DNA of 64,000 bases, taken from contig JAUWHO010000027.1 of NCBI GenBank assembly GCA_030605835.1, positions 1-64,000 of the forward strand, written 5' to 3'. Shown piece by piece: positions 9,523-19,324 of this stretch. Both the position numbers and the translations under genes were made by a program. This DNA comes from Candidatus Zixiibacteriota bacterium (GTDB lineage Bacteria > Zixibacteria > MSB-5A5 > DG-27). The notes beneath the pieces were generated by a model that worked only from the letters and a program-made list of their open reading frames with translations, did no database searches and was not told where the DNA came from. Numbering within the stretch: the first letter of the stretch is position 1; each line of letters begins with the position of its first letter.

Positions 9523-9999
9523 ATGAAATGCTATTTCCACGGTTCTGGATCGAAAGATGGCTCTGAGCGAAAAAGCGGGCTGGTCTCCTTCGCCATTCCG
9601 GACGTAGGAGTTCTGTTCCGTTCCACCTGGAGAGGTAACCTATATCAATGTCAATACGTCTCCCTCCTTTTTCTGTTGAAATTCATTGAGGTCAACCCCG
9701 ATGTCTTCTCCCAAGTCGAACTTCAGCTCCACGGCGACTGTCCCTTGATAATCCAACAAATCAACGGCCAGGCTTACACTCCCAAATCTCTGAAAGCGTA
9801 TCGGGACCTCGCCCGGCTATACGTTAAGAAGCTACGTTTCTCCCTGAGGTGGATTCCAGAGCAGCAGAACAGGGCCACAAGCAAGGCCGTGGATATGCCC
9901 CCGAACCCCTCCCTGAAGGGATTGCACTTCGAGGAACTCTCGGTTCTGACGTCTCAGTTGGGCCTGTCAGACGGGCTCAGAGGCAGGACCGGTTCTTGA
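9523..9999 (+). CDS. RNase H-fold (RNase HI/RVT_3-like) protein, possibly catalytically degenerate
   Basis: VELQLHGDCPLIIQQINGQAYTPKSLKAYRDLARLYVKKLRFSLRWIPEQQNRATSKAVD resembles the second half of RNase HI-like domains; preceded by aggaag... Confidence 0.55.
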   Translation: MKCYFHGSGSKDGSERKSGLVSFAIPDVGVLFRSTWRGNLYQCQYVSLLFLLKFIEVNPDVFSQVELQLHGDCPLIIQQINGQAYTPKSLKAYRDLARLYVKKLRFSLRWIPEQQNRATSKAVDMPPNPSLKGLHFEELSVLTSQLGLSDGLRGRTGS

Positions 10000-10182
10000 A
10001 CTGTCGCCGCGGCCACCACGCCGTCACGAGAGGTCAGCTCCCGTTTTTCCTTGACAATAGTGGGTTTCTCAAATACATTAGGCTAAAGTGGGCTGAAGTG
10101 GCGGCAACTTTGTCCCAGGGAAAGTCGAGGAATCTCAGAATAGAATATCTCACCTTACCATCGAAACATAGTCGGAGGACAG

Positions 10183-12783
10183 ATGTTTAAGTACAACAGC
10201 GTAAGATTGGTTTTGGCCTTTTCGTTTTTCGTTCTGGTTACGTTTTCCACGGGTGCCAGCAGTGAGAATCTGGCTTCCACCGCCTTGTTCACACCCAAAT
10301 CGCAGCCGGTGGTGACCAAATCGCTGGAGAGAATTCTCGCCAGAGTAAGTCCTGAGACGAGCGTGCCGGTATGGGTCTTTTTCACTGACAAGGGGATAAG
10401 CACAGAGCAGCAATATCGAAGGGCTTTGACCTCGGCGAAGAGCTCTCTCTCCGAGAGGGCGCTCAGAAGAAGAGCCAAGGTGCACCGGGGGAATCTGGTC
10501 GACTTCAGAGATGTTGCCGTCAAGAGGGACTACGTCCGACTGGTGGTTTCGAAGTCGGTGAGGAAACGTCAGGTCCTCAAGTGGTTCAACGCCGTCACGG
10601 TGGAGGCCACCAGGAGCCAAATCGAGGAGATTGCGCAGTCGCCGTTTGTCAGGGAGGTGCGAGAGATAAAGGGTTTCTACGGCGACTATCCCAAGCCCTC
10701 GGGAGGTGGCGGAGAGCCACCACAGATTGACTACAGTCGGGACTACGGCCCCTCCTTAGACCAGCTTCTGCAGATAAACGTCCTCCCGGCACACGAGCTC
10801 GGCTTTAACGGGAAAGGGATAATCGTCTGTATGCATGACACCGGGTATCGGAAACAGCACGAGTCCTTTGCGCAGGCCTTCGCGGAGGGGAGGGTGTTGA
10901 CCGAATGGGATTTCGTCGAGGGGGACGGGGAAACCGACTGGGAGGAGGGAGATGACCCCGACCAGCCCAATCATGGGACTTTTACCTGGTCCGCCCTGGG
11001 GGGACAGTTCGATGGAGAATTGTACGGACCGGCTTACAACTCCGATTTCATCCTCGCCAAAACGGAGGATATACGCTCGGAACATCACATTGAGGAGGAT
11101 AACTGGGCGGCAGGGGCAGAATGGGCCGATTCCATCGGGGCAGAGGTGATTTCATCTTCTTTAGGCTATCGTTACGACTTTGACCCTCCCGACTCCGACT
11201 ACACCTACGAAGATATGGACGGTAATACCACCATCGTGACTATCGCCGCGGATTTGGCCGCTTACAACGGGATTGCGGTCTGCAACGCCATGGGGAATGA
11301 AGGTCCCGGCCCCGGTACTATGATTGGCCCTGCGGATGGTGATAGCGTCATCTCCTGCGGAGCTGTCTATTCCAACGGTTATCTGGCGAACTTCAGCTCC
11401 CGGGGTCCCACCTTCGACGGGCGTACCAAGCCAGAGGTCTGTGCACGAGGGGTGGAGACCTATTGCGCCTCCCCCTGGAACATGCACGGTTATGCCTATG
11501 TCGGGGGAACCTCGCTTTCCACCCCTTTAGTCGGTGGCTCCGCGGGAGCGATCCTGTCTGCCCACCCGGATTGGACTCCGATGATGGTCAGAGAGGCTCT
11601 GATGATGACCGCCGACAACGCCGACGATCCCGACAACGATTACGGCTGGGGGATCTTGAACCTCACCGAGGCGATATTCTATCACCCTGAGGGTGACATC
11701 GTCATAGAGCACTTTCCCGTCTACTTTGCGACGGAAAGTATGAGCTCCTATCGAGTAAGTGCCGAGATCACCTGCGACCACGGCCTTAATGTCGGGGAGC
11801 TGAAAATACTCTGGAACACCACCGGAGTTGAGCCGTTCAACTCCCTTCCGATGACCTCTGGTGGCGGGGACACCTTCTATGCCGACATCCCCGGTCAAGG
11901 CTCCGGGACAACGGTCTACTACTATATTTACGCTCAGGACAGCTACGGCCTTTCCGGACTCCAACCGTTAGGTGCGCCTGAGCACCTGTACAGTTTCATC
12001 GTCGGAAACCCGAGGTTTTACGATGGCTTTGAGGTTGGGCCTTACGCCTGGGAGACCGGTGGCCAGGGCAAGCAGTGGGGTCTCTCAGCAGACTACAGCT
12101 ACACCGGAGTTCTGTCTCTCACCGACAGTCCCCTGGGCAGCTACCAGAGCAACAGCGATACCTGGGTGGCGATGAGGGCTGGCGTTGATTTGAGCGCCGT
12201 CAACACTGCTCTTCTCTCCTTTTACCATCGCTACAAGATCTACACCGACGATTTCGGCTACATCGAGGTCTCCACCGACGGTGGCTCAAGCTGGGAGCAG
12301 TTGGGGGAGGCGATAAGCGGAGCCCAGGACTCCTTCGTGGAGGAAACCCGCTCCGTGGATGATTACCTCGGAGAGGAGGACGTCAGGATCCGTTTCCGTT
12401 TGACCAGCGACATCTTTGATAATCAGGACGGCTGGTATATCGACGATGTCACGATAATCCTAGATCCGACCGGCGTCGACGAGGAATCGGAAGGCCAGAT
12501 TCCCTTGACTTTCAGTCTCTCCCAAAACTATCCGAATCCCTTCAACAGCTCCACTGAGATAATCCTCTCGATTCCGAAGGAGAGCCAGGTTTCTTTGACC
12601 ATATACAATCTCCTGGGACAGACGGTTATAAGACCTCTCGATGAGATACTGCCCGCGGGAGAGCACAATTTCCTCTGGGACGGAAAAGACAGCGAAGGAA
12701 AGGAATTGCCGAGCGGACTCTATTTCTACCGTCTATCGACAGGAGAGTTTTCGGCTGCCAAGAAGATGACCATAGTCAAATAG
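10183..12783 (+). CDS. Secreted subtilisin-like (S8) serine peptidase with C-terminal T9SS type A-like sorting domain
   Basis: Catalytic motifs GIIVCMHDTGY (D), QPNHGTFT (H), GGTSLSTPLVGG (S); C-term FSLSQNYPNPFNSSTEI...SGLYFYRLSTGEFSAAKKMTIVK. Confidence 0.93.
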   Translation: MFKYNSVRLVLAFSFFVLVTFSTGASSENLASTALFTPKSQPVVTKSLERILARVSPETSVPVWVFFTDKGISTEQQYRRALTSAKSSLSERALRRRAKVHRGNLVDFRDVAVKRDYVRLVVSKSVRKRQVLKWFNAVTVEATRSQIEEIAQSPFVREVREIKGFYGDYPKPSGGGGEPPQIDYSRDYGPSLDQLLQINVLPAHELGFNGKGIIVCMHDTGYRKQHESFAQAFAEGRVLTEWDFVEGDGETDWEEGDDPDQPNHGTFTWSALGGQFDGELYGPAYNSDFILAKTEDIRSEHHIEEDNWAAGAEWADSIGAEVISSSLGYRYDFDPPDSDYTYEDMDGNTTIVTIAADLAAYNGIAVCNAMGNEGPGPGTMIGPADGDSVISCGAVYSNGYLANFSSRGPTFDGRTKPEVCARGVETYCASPWNMHGYAYVGGTSLSTPLVGGSAGAILSAHPDWTPMMVREALMMTADNADDPDNDYGWGILNLTEAIFYHPEGDIVIEHFPVYFATESMSSYRVSAEITCDHGLNVGELKILWNTTGVEPFNSLPMTSGGGDTFYADIPGQGSGTTVYYYIYAQDSYGLSGLQPLGAPEHLYSFIVGNPRFYDGFEVGPYAWETGGQGKQWGLSADYSYTGVLSLTDSPLGSYQSNSDTWVAMRAGVDLSAVNTALLSFYHRYKIYTDDFGYIEVSTDGGSSWEQLGEAISGAQDSFVEETRSVDDYLGEEDVRIRFRLTSDIFDNQDGWYIDDVTIILDPTGVDEESEGQIPLTFSLSQNYPNPFNSSTEIILSIPKESQVSLTIYNLLGQTVIRPLDEILPAGEHNFLWDGKDSEGKELPSGLYFYRLSTGEFSAAKKMTIVK

Positions 12784-12846
12784 GGAACAGGAGACAGGAA
12801 ACAGGGGACAGGGAATCAATTTGTGAATCACCAATCTCCCTCAGCT

Positions 12847-12916
12847 CGGGTGGGGGTTGCACCCCCACCCGTTGGATAAATCTGATCCGCCGTAGCCGGG
12901 GGGAATTTATCCCCCC
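12847..12916. repeat. Two REP-like palindromes
   Basis: CGGGTGGGGGT-TGC-ACCCCCACCCG (11-bp stem, 12847-12871) and GTAG-CC-GGGGGGA-ATTTA-TCCCCCC (12892-12916). Confidence 0.8.
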
Positions 12917-12964
12917 ATTTTGCTTTTCAGCTCAGCTCGGTCACCACTGACTACTCGCCAATTC

Positions 12965-13717
12965 TCAGTAAATCACGTCGACCTGCTTCGCCTCGAAGAT
13001 CTTTCTGAAGATCTCAGCTGATTTCTCGAAGTAATCGTCTTCCAGAAACCTCTCCAGGCGGTTTTGCCGGTAGATCTTCACGACCTTGGATTTGTAATTC
13101 ATTCTGTCAACAAGAAGCGAGTCTGCAAACGGGGCGATCATCCCCCCCAATTTCTCCGGATTGGCGGGTAATAAGGGTCCTATAAAAGCATATGTTACGA
13201 TCCCCTCTTCCTTCAGCTTTTCGAGAGCCTTAATCCTCCGTCTGATGGTCGGAGAAGCTGGTTCGAACAGCTTTTTGATCTTCTCATCATCGGTAGTGAT
13301 TGTTAAGCCCACCCGACAGTTCTTGAACTGCCTCAACAGGTCTAGATCTCTCAGCACCAGGTCTGACTTGGTGAGAATTGAGATCCGACGGCCATAATCG
13401 AGTAGCAGTTGCAGGCACTGGCGAGTCAGCTGATACCTCCTTTCCACAGGCTGGTACGGGTCTGTTACCGTTGAGATTGAGACCTTTCCCGGCGGACGCC
13501 TCCGGAGCTCCCTTTCTAACAGCTGCGGAACGTTTACTTTCGCATCCACGAAACTTCCCCAGCGGTCGTTTCTCTTCCGAAATCTGCACATGAAATCTGC
13601 ATAGCAGTAAAGACACCCATGTCCACACCCCAAATATGGGTTCAAACAGAAATCCAAACTGGGGATTCGGGAGCGCGTGAGAGCGGACTTGGCTTCTATT
13701 TCAGAGACTCTGACCAC
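12965..13717 (-). CDS. Radical SAM protein, spore photoproduct lyase-like family
   Basis: NPYLGCGHGCLYCYADFM cysteine motif (CX3CX2C), TVTDPYQPVERRYQLTR. Confidence 0.88.
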   Translation of the reverse strand: MVRVSEIEAKSALTRSRIPSLDFCLNPYLGCGHGCLYCYADFMCRFRKRNDRWGSFVDAKVNVPQLLERELRRRPPGKVSISTVTDPYQPVERRYQLTRQCLQLLLDYGRRISILTKSDLVLRDLDLLRQFKNCRVGLTITTDDEKIKKLFEPASPTIRRRIKALEKLKEEGIVTYAFIGPLLPANPEKLGGMIAPFADSLLVDRMNYKSKVVKIYRQNRLERFLEDDYFEKSAEIFRKIFEAKQVDVIY

Positions 13718-13921
13718 CGTTGAAAGCTGACCGCACTCTCTGAATTTCTCTGCAAGCAGGGGAAAATCAAAAGCGGCCAGCTACAGTGCAGCAAGACCTT
13801 TTCGTGGACTATTAGTTGAGCCCGGGACAGGAAAGGTGAATGAAGGGGCAAGTAACCCATCTCCAGGTTGGGGAAGCTGTACTTTCACTATTAACCATTG
13901 ACCATTCACCATTCACTGCCA

Positions 13922-15319
13922 TCACTCGATGGCGGTATACGGCACCACCTCCACTGGACCTAGTTTCTCCAAGTCTGACTGCACATCATCGGCCTTGCTG
14001 ACTACCACGAACACCAGATTGTCCGGGCCGATATATTTACGGGCAACCCGATTGACCTCCTCAATGGTGACCTTGTCCATGTTTTTGCGGTAGTCGCGGA
14101 GGTAGTTTTTCCCCAGACTGTAAATCTTGGTCTCTAAGATCCGCGTCGCTATCTGCTCCGGGGTTTCGAATCTCAGGGGAAAGTAACCTCGGTAGAAGGA
14201 TTTGGCCTCTTTCAGTTCCTCTTCAGTAACTCCCTGCTCCCGAATCCTTGTGAGCTCCACTAGGGAGGCCTTGATAGCATTCAGAGTGGAGTCGTTGCGG
14301 GTGAAGGTGGTGACCACGAAAGCCCCCGGTTGTTTGTTCATCTCAAACCAGCTCCAAATCCCATAGGTCAAGCCTTTTTCCACTCTGACGACGTTGACCA
14401 GACGGGAGACGAAACTGCCGCCGAGGATGTAGTTCATCAGCACCAGGGGGAAATAATCGGGATTTGAGCGATCGACTCCGAGGTGCCCGAACTTGATGTT
14501 GCTCTGGGTAAGGTCAGGCTTGTCAACCAACAGGATTCGATAGCCGGAGACTGCCGGTGGAGAGGGGAACGAGGTCTTTGGGAGTTTGCCCTTCTTCCAT
14601 GCTGAGAATCTTTTCTTGACCCTCTTGAAAACATCTTTGGATTTCACATCCCCGACTACGCAGAGGATGGCGTTATTGGGGCGGTAAAAGCTCTTGTGAA
14701 ATCTAGCAATGTCATTTTGGTTCAGAGACTCCAACGACCTCACCGTTCCCACAAGCGGATTGGCGAAGGGGTGTTTCCCGAAAAGCTGACGGTTGAATTC
14801 CCATCTCACGATGACATTGGGGTCGTCTTTTTGCTGGATCAGGCTGGATACGGTCTGGCCTTTGAGGCGCTCGATCTCCTCCTCTGCGAAGGCGGGATTC
14901 AAGACCACATCCGCCAACAGATCCAGACCGGTATCGAAGTATCTCTTTAGCACCTTGCAGGTCACAAAGGTCGCATCCCGGTTGGTGCCGGCGCTTAAGC
15001 TTCCTCCCACGAAATCGATAGCCTCCGCAATCTCGGTGGCAGAGCGACTCTTGGTTCCCTTGCGCAACAGGTCGGCGGTGAGGTTTGCCAATCCCGCCTT
15101 GCCTTCAGGGTCGTAAGTAGCGCCGGTCTTCAACACCAAACGGAAGGCCACCACCGGCAGTTCGTGGTGCTCAATGACCAAGACCTCCAAGCCGTTTGAT
15201 AAGGTCTTTGACTTGATCGGGGGGAGCTTGATCTCTTCCCCCGCCTCAGTTGCCCCAAGATTAAAAAGGAGTGTTAAAGCCAGAAGAGCGACTATGATTT
15301 TGTGAGTTCTTTTCGTCAC
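13922..15319 (-). CDS. M16 family zinc peptidase-like protein (non-catalytic-type paralogue)
   Basis: M16 fold features VAFRLVLKTGATYDPEGKAGLANLTADLLRKGTKSRSATEIAEAI. The HxxEH site is not evident at the expected position. Confidence 0.88.
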   Translation of the reverse strand: MTKRTHKIIVALLALTLLFNLGATEAGEEIKLPPIKSKTLSNGLEVLVIEHHELPVVAFRLVLKTGATYDPEGKAGLANLTADLLRKGTKSRSATEIAEAIDFVGGSLSAGTNRDATFVTCKVLKRYFDTGLDLLADVVLNPAFAEEEIERLKGQTVSSLIQQKDDPNVIVRWEFNRQLFGKHPFANPLVGTVRSLESLNQNDIARFHKSFYRPNNAILCVVGDVKSKDVFKRVKKRFSAWKKGKLPKTSFPSPPAVSGYRILLVDKPDLTQSNIKFGHLGVDRSNPDYFPLVLMNYILGGSFVSRLVNVVRVEKGLTYGIWSWFEMNKQPGAFVVTTFTRNDSTLNAIKASLVELTRIREQGVTEEELKEAKSFYRGYFPLRFETPEQIATRILETKIYSLGKNYLRDYRKNMDKVTIEEVNRVARKYIGPDNLVFVVVSKADDVQSDLEKLGPVEVVPYTAIE

Positions 15320-15364
15320 ATCAAACCTCAGGTAGCTTTTGTAGTACCTATGATAAAATTCAGA

Positions 15365-16726
15365 TTAAGTGCCCGGCTCTGGAGGGGCTTCGGGGATTAA
15401 GGTCACCACGGTGCGGTTCTTCTTGTCCAGGTACTTCTTGCAGACCCGCACCACATCCTCGGCGGTGACGGCTTGATACTTCGCCGGCTCCTCGAACATA
15501 ATGCTATAGTCTCCGAGGACGGTCTCGTAATAACCGACCCATTCACCCTTGTCGCTGTTGGATTCTAAATCGAAAATGAACTCGGCTTCCAACTGGTTTT
15601 TTGCCTTTTGAAGCTCTTTCTCCGTCACCGGCTCGCTCTTCAACTTATCGATCTCCTCGTAAAGAGCTTTTTCTCCCTCCTCGGTGGTGTGGCCTGATTG
15701 TATTCCGACCAAAATGTAGAAAAGCCCGGGATCTTCTACGGTCAAGGCAGCACCGTCAACGAAGGTGGCAATCTGGTCCTGATAGATCAGCCTCTGGTAA
15801 ACATGGGAGCTCTGGCCGGTGAAGAGGATTCTGGCGGCAACCTCCAGCGGATAGATGTCGGGGTGGCCCCCCTCAGGGATGTGATAACCGACTATAAAAG
15901 AGGGAAGTTGAGCTATTTTGTGGACATCGGCGCGTCTCTCACCGAGTTGTTCTGGTTCCACGGTGGTCACCTGTGGGGGTGATGGTTGAGCAGGTATATC
16001 CGCATAGTATTTGTGAACAATATTTAAAGCTTCTTCAGTCTTGAAATCTCCGGAGATGACCACGACGGCGTTGTTGGGGGCATAATAACGTTCGTAATGT
16101 TCCCTGACGTCCTCTAGTGTGATAGCCTCAATGTCCGACATAAAGCCGATGACCTCCCAGTGGTAGGGATGTGCCACCCACAGAAGGTTTTGCAGCTGCT
16201 CGAACATCGCCCCATAGAGGTCGTTGTCGGTTCGCCAACGTCTCTCCTCCTTGACCACCTCCTTTTCGGAGTCGAAACTCTCCTGAGAGATGGACAAAGA
16301 TCTCTGGCGGTCCGACTCCAAGAAAGCCGCCAGATCCAGCTTGTCGGAGGGGAGGTTCTCCCAGAAGGTGGTGTTGTCAAGCCAGGTCCAGGCGTTGTCA
16401 ACGCCGCCATTGGCTTGAATGATTTTAGAATGTTCCTCTGCCTTTACATTCTCTGAGCCCTTAAACATCAGATGTTCCAGGAAGTGGGAGATGCCGGTAA
16501 GACCAGGGCGCTCGTTCTTGCTGCCCACATGATACCAGACCTGATAAGAGATGGCGGGGGTGGAATGGTCCTCTATGGTGAGAACCGTCAAGCCGTTATC
16601 GAGAACGTGCTTTCCCACCTCGAAGAAGACCTCTCCCCAGGAGCTGGAGAAGAGAAATATCGTGAGAAAAATGGGGAAGAGAAACTTAGAGCCCACAGAT
16701 TTTCTTGTGGAGCCAATTCTGAACAT
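15365..16726 (-). CDS. M16 family zinc peptidase (catalytic)
   Basis: GLTGISHFLEHLMFKGSENV contains the HxxEH inverted zinc motif; signal peptide. Confidence 0.93.
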   Translation of the reverse strand: MFRIGSTRKSVGSKFLFPIFLTIFLFSSSWGEVFFEVGKHVLDNGLTVLTIEDHSTPAISYQVWYHVGSKNERPGLTGISHFLEHLMFKGSENVKAEEHSKIIQANGGVDNAWTWLDNTTFWENLPSDKLDLAAFLESDRQRSLSISQESFDSEKEVVKEERRWRTDNDLYGAMFEQLQNLLWVAHPYHWEVIGFMSDIEAITLEDVREHYERYYAPNNAVVVISGDFKTEEALNIVHKYYADIPAQPSPPQVTTVEPEQLGERRADVHKIAQLPSFIVGYHIPEGGHPDIYPLEVAARILFTGQSSHVYQRLIYQDQIATFVDGAALTVEDPGLFYILVGIQSGHTTEEGEKALYEEIDKLKSEPVTEKELQKAKNQLEAEFIFDLESNSDKGEWVGYYETVLGDYSIMFEEPAKYQAVTAEDVVRVCKKYLDKKNRTVVTLIPEAPPEPGT

Positions 16727-16761
16727 CGATGACCTCCGCAGTAATCAAATATCTTCACAGG

Positions 16762-16782
16762 GGTCGGATTGGACATCCGACC
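16762..16782. repeat. REP-like palindrome
   Basis: GGTCGGAT-TGGAC-ATCCGACC, 8-bp perfect stem. Confidence 0.65.
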
Positions 16783-16837
16783 ACCCAGGGTCTTTTCCAA
16801 TCTTTACTCGGTCTCTTTAGTTCCCTTCGGCCTGAGA

Positions 16838-19285
16838 TCATTCAATCTCTAACCCAAAAGGCATAAGATAAAGGATTTGCTCCGATTCGAAAAGCGACTT
16901 TCCCTCCAGAAGATCGGTCAGGGACTCGATCTTATCAAGTTTTTCGGAAACTATAGGACCAAGGCCCCAACGCCATCCCCTCTCCGGAAGGGGGATTATT
17001 TCAACCTCCGCCTCTCTGTCGATGCCGGCTCTCTCCTTTGCGATCTCTAGGGCTAAGAGGATCCCTCCGAGCTCGTCCACGAGTCTGACCTCTTGCCCCT
17101 GATTCCCGGTCCAGGCCCGTCCCTGAGCGACCGAATCGACGTAGGCTTCCGAGAGCTTCCGACCTTCGGCGACCTTTTTGACGAAGTCCCAATAAAACTC
17201 CTCGATCATATCCTTTAGAAGCTTCCTTTCTTCTTCATCGAGGTGAGTGTAGTCCGACATAGTCGCGGCCCTTTTGCCGCGGGTGATGATTTCTTTACTC
17301 ACGCCGATTTTCTGGTAGAAGTCGTGCAGAACCAGCTTTCCCCCCAAAACCCCGATGGAGCCGGTGATGGTGGAGGGTTGGGCGACGATCTCATCGCCGC
17401 TGCAGGCAATGTAGTAACCGCCGGAGGCAGCGACATCGCTCATGGAGACGATGAACGGTTTTTTCTTCTTGCAGAGGTCCACCTCTCTTAAGATGACGTC
17501 GGAGGCCAAACCCTCCCCACCGGGGGAGTCGATGCGGAAGACCACGGCCTTGACGGACCTGTCCTCTCTTGCTTTCTTGATGGCGCCGGCAATCGTCTCA
17601 GAACCCATGGTTTTCCCGAAGAGAAAATGCCGCCCGGATTTCCCGGAGGTTATAGCCCCGGTGGCATAGATGAGGGCGATCTTTGGCGGCACCGCCCAGT
17701 TGTCCGCATATTCTCTCCCAGAACGGTATTTCTTCTCCTGAACTCTCCCGTATCTTCTGCCGGAAACCGCCTTTATAATATCCTTGACTTCGTCCCAGTA
17801 GGCGAGCCTATCGACGAGGCCGGCTTCTTTCGCTCCCGCTGCAGTATAGGGGCCATCATCGATCTTCTCTTTCACCTTTTCTGTCGACCAGCCACGGCCG
17901 GAGGCGATTTGAGAGGTCATCTGCTCGTAGAGGTCGTCCAACGTGGAGTTGATCACCTCCCGGTAGGCCTCGGACATGTTTTCCCGCGTCAGCGGCTCTC
18001 GGGCGGACTTGTATTTGCCGACGGCTTTTATCTCCGCCTCCATTCCCAATTTGTCCAGGGTCCCCTTGATGAAAGTGACCTCGGCTTTAAGACCGGTGAG
18101 CCAGACATATCCCGCAGGGACGAGGACGATCTGGTCACAGGCGGAGGCCAAATAGTATTCCTTGTTGCTCATATTTTCGGCGAAGCAGATTACCTTTTTG
18201 CCCGTTGCTTTGAAATCGAGAATCGCAGAGCGGAATTCCTGAATGGTGGCAAATCCGAAATTCGGGTTTTCCAGCTTCAAGACCAGCCCCTTAATCCGGG
18301 GATCCTTTCGGGCATCTTCGATGGACTCTAAAACCTCATACACGGATCGGAGCTTGGGACCGAAAAGCCTCCTCGGTGGTTTCTGTTCCACGATCTTCCG
18401 GTTCAGGGTCAACTCCAAAAAACGAGGGCGATTTTTTATCAGGGTGGGATAGAAGTCGGAAGAGAGCCGGAAGTAAGTGCAACCGCCCCTGAATTTCTTA
18501 TCCTCTTTGCTATTGAACTGAGAGTAGACTCCGGCCCCGAGGTGGCTCAGATTGAGCTCTACGTTGAAGCCATAATTATCCTTATCATCCAGCATCCCCG
18601 AGAGGACCAGACCGTCGATCGGCTGCGCGAAAATCCTGACGGTGGGGGTTACCTTCTCAAAACCTTCGGGCTCCTGCCAATGGCCATCGAGGGCGAAGGT
18701 GTATCTCTCCCCAAAAGGTCGCAGCGCTATCCCGAAGTCCCAGGTGCGGTCGATTCTCTTCCCGAAGAGATATGGTCGATTGAAATTGGAAACCTTTCCG
18801 CCCATTGAGAGAAACCTCCAGGGACGGCTCGTAAACCCGAAATCCCATAATTTCAGCCTATCGTAATCCTTATCTTTTGATCCGAACCAACTGTAAGTGG
18901 TGCCCCAATAGAAATAGGGGTGGATTCTGGTTCCAAAAGCGAGGGAGTAACGGCGCCAATCTACCACCCGACCGTAGCCCATCCACTCGACCTGAAATGC
19001 TAATCCACCGAGAGCTAAAAGGAGAGCATCGTCCCCCTTGAAAGTGGAGTCCGAATAGTAGCTGTGGACATAAAAGGCTTGAAAACCCCTCTTAGTTGCT
19101 AGACCAGCAGGATTGAAATTCAAGCTGAAAGCGTCATCAGAGGTTGCCACCGAGCTGGTGGGGAAATTCGACCGTGGGGGAGGTGAAATCTGGGCCAAGG
19201 AGGCTGTTGCACTGAGAATCACCAAAAGAAAAATCCCCAGGGGGTTTTTCAGGAGGTTGCACACGGGGGATGATGGTAGTCTCAT
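16838..19285 (-). CDS. sppA: Signal peptide peptidase SppA-like protein with N-terminal beta-barrel-like domain
   Basis: C-terminal two thirds is double-domain SppA: GKYKSAREPL (catalytic Lys), VFRIDSPGGEG, DVAASGGYYIACSGDEIVAQPSTITGSIGV (catalytic Ser). N-terminal ~300 aa has signal peptide, NFNPAGLA and repeated amphipathic strands. Confidence 0.9.
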   Translation of the reverse strand: MRLPSSPVCNLLKNPLGIFLLVILSATASLAQISPPPRSNFPTSSVATSDDAFSLNFNPAGLATKRGFQAFYVHSYYSDSTFKGDDALLLALGGLAFQVEWMGYGRVVDWRRYSLAFGTRIHPYFYWGTTYSWFGSKDKDYDRLKLWDFGFTSRPWRFLSMGGKVSNFNRPYLFGKRIDRTWDFGIALRPFGERYTFALDGHWQEPEGFEKVTPTVRIFAQPIDGLVLSGMLDDKDNYGFNVELNLSHLGAGVYSQFNSKEDKKFRGGCTYFRLSSDFYPTLIKNRPRFLELTLNRKIVEQKPPRRLFGPKLRSVYEVLESIEDARKDPRIKGLVLKLENPNFGFATIQEFRSAILDFKATGKKVICFAENMSNKEYYLASACDQIVLVPAGYVWLTGLKAEVTFIKGTLDKLGMEAEIKAVGKYKSAREPLTRENMSEAYREVINSTLDDLYEQMTSQIASGRGWSTEKVKEKIDDGPYTAAGAKEAGLVDRLAYWDEVKDIIKAVSGRRYGRVQEKKYRSGREYADNWAVPPKIALIYATGAITSGKSGRHFLFGKTMGSETIAGAIKKAREDRSVKAVVFRIDSPGGEGLASDVILREVDLCKKKKPFIVSMSDVAASGGYYIACSGDEIVAQPSTITGSIGVLGGKLVLHDFYQKIGVSKEIITRGKRAATMSDYTHLDEEERKLLKDMIEEFYWDFVKKVAEGRKLSEAYVDSVAQGRAWTGNQGQEVRLVDELGGILLALEIAKERAGIDREAEVEIIPLPERGWRWGLGPIVSEKLDKIESLTDLLEGKSLFESEQILYLMPFGLEIE

Positions 19286-19324
19286 TTCGGATCTCCCTTC
19301 CTCTGCACCAGATGTATACTTACT

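Noticed and set aside
17627-18331. Plus-strand ORF (234 aa) antisense to sppA
   Set aside because: Shadow ORF of a clear SppA coding region.
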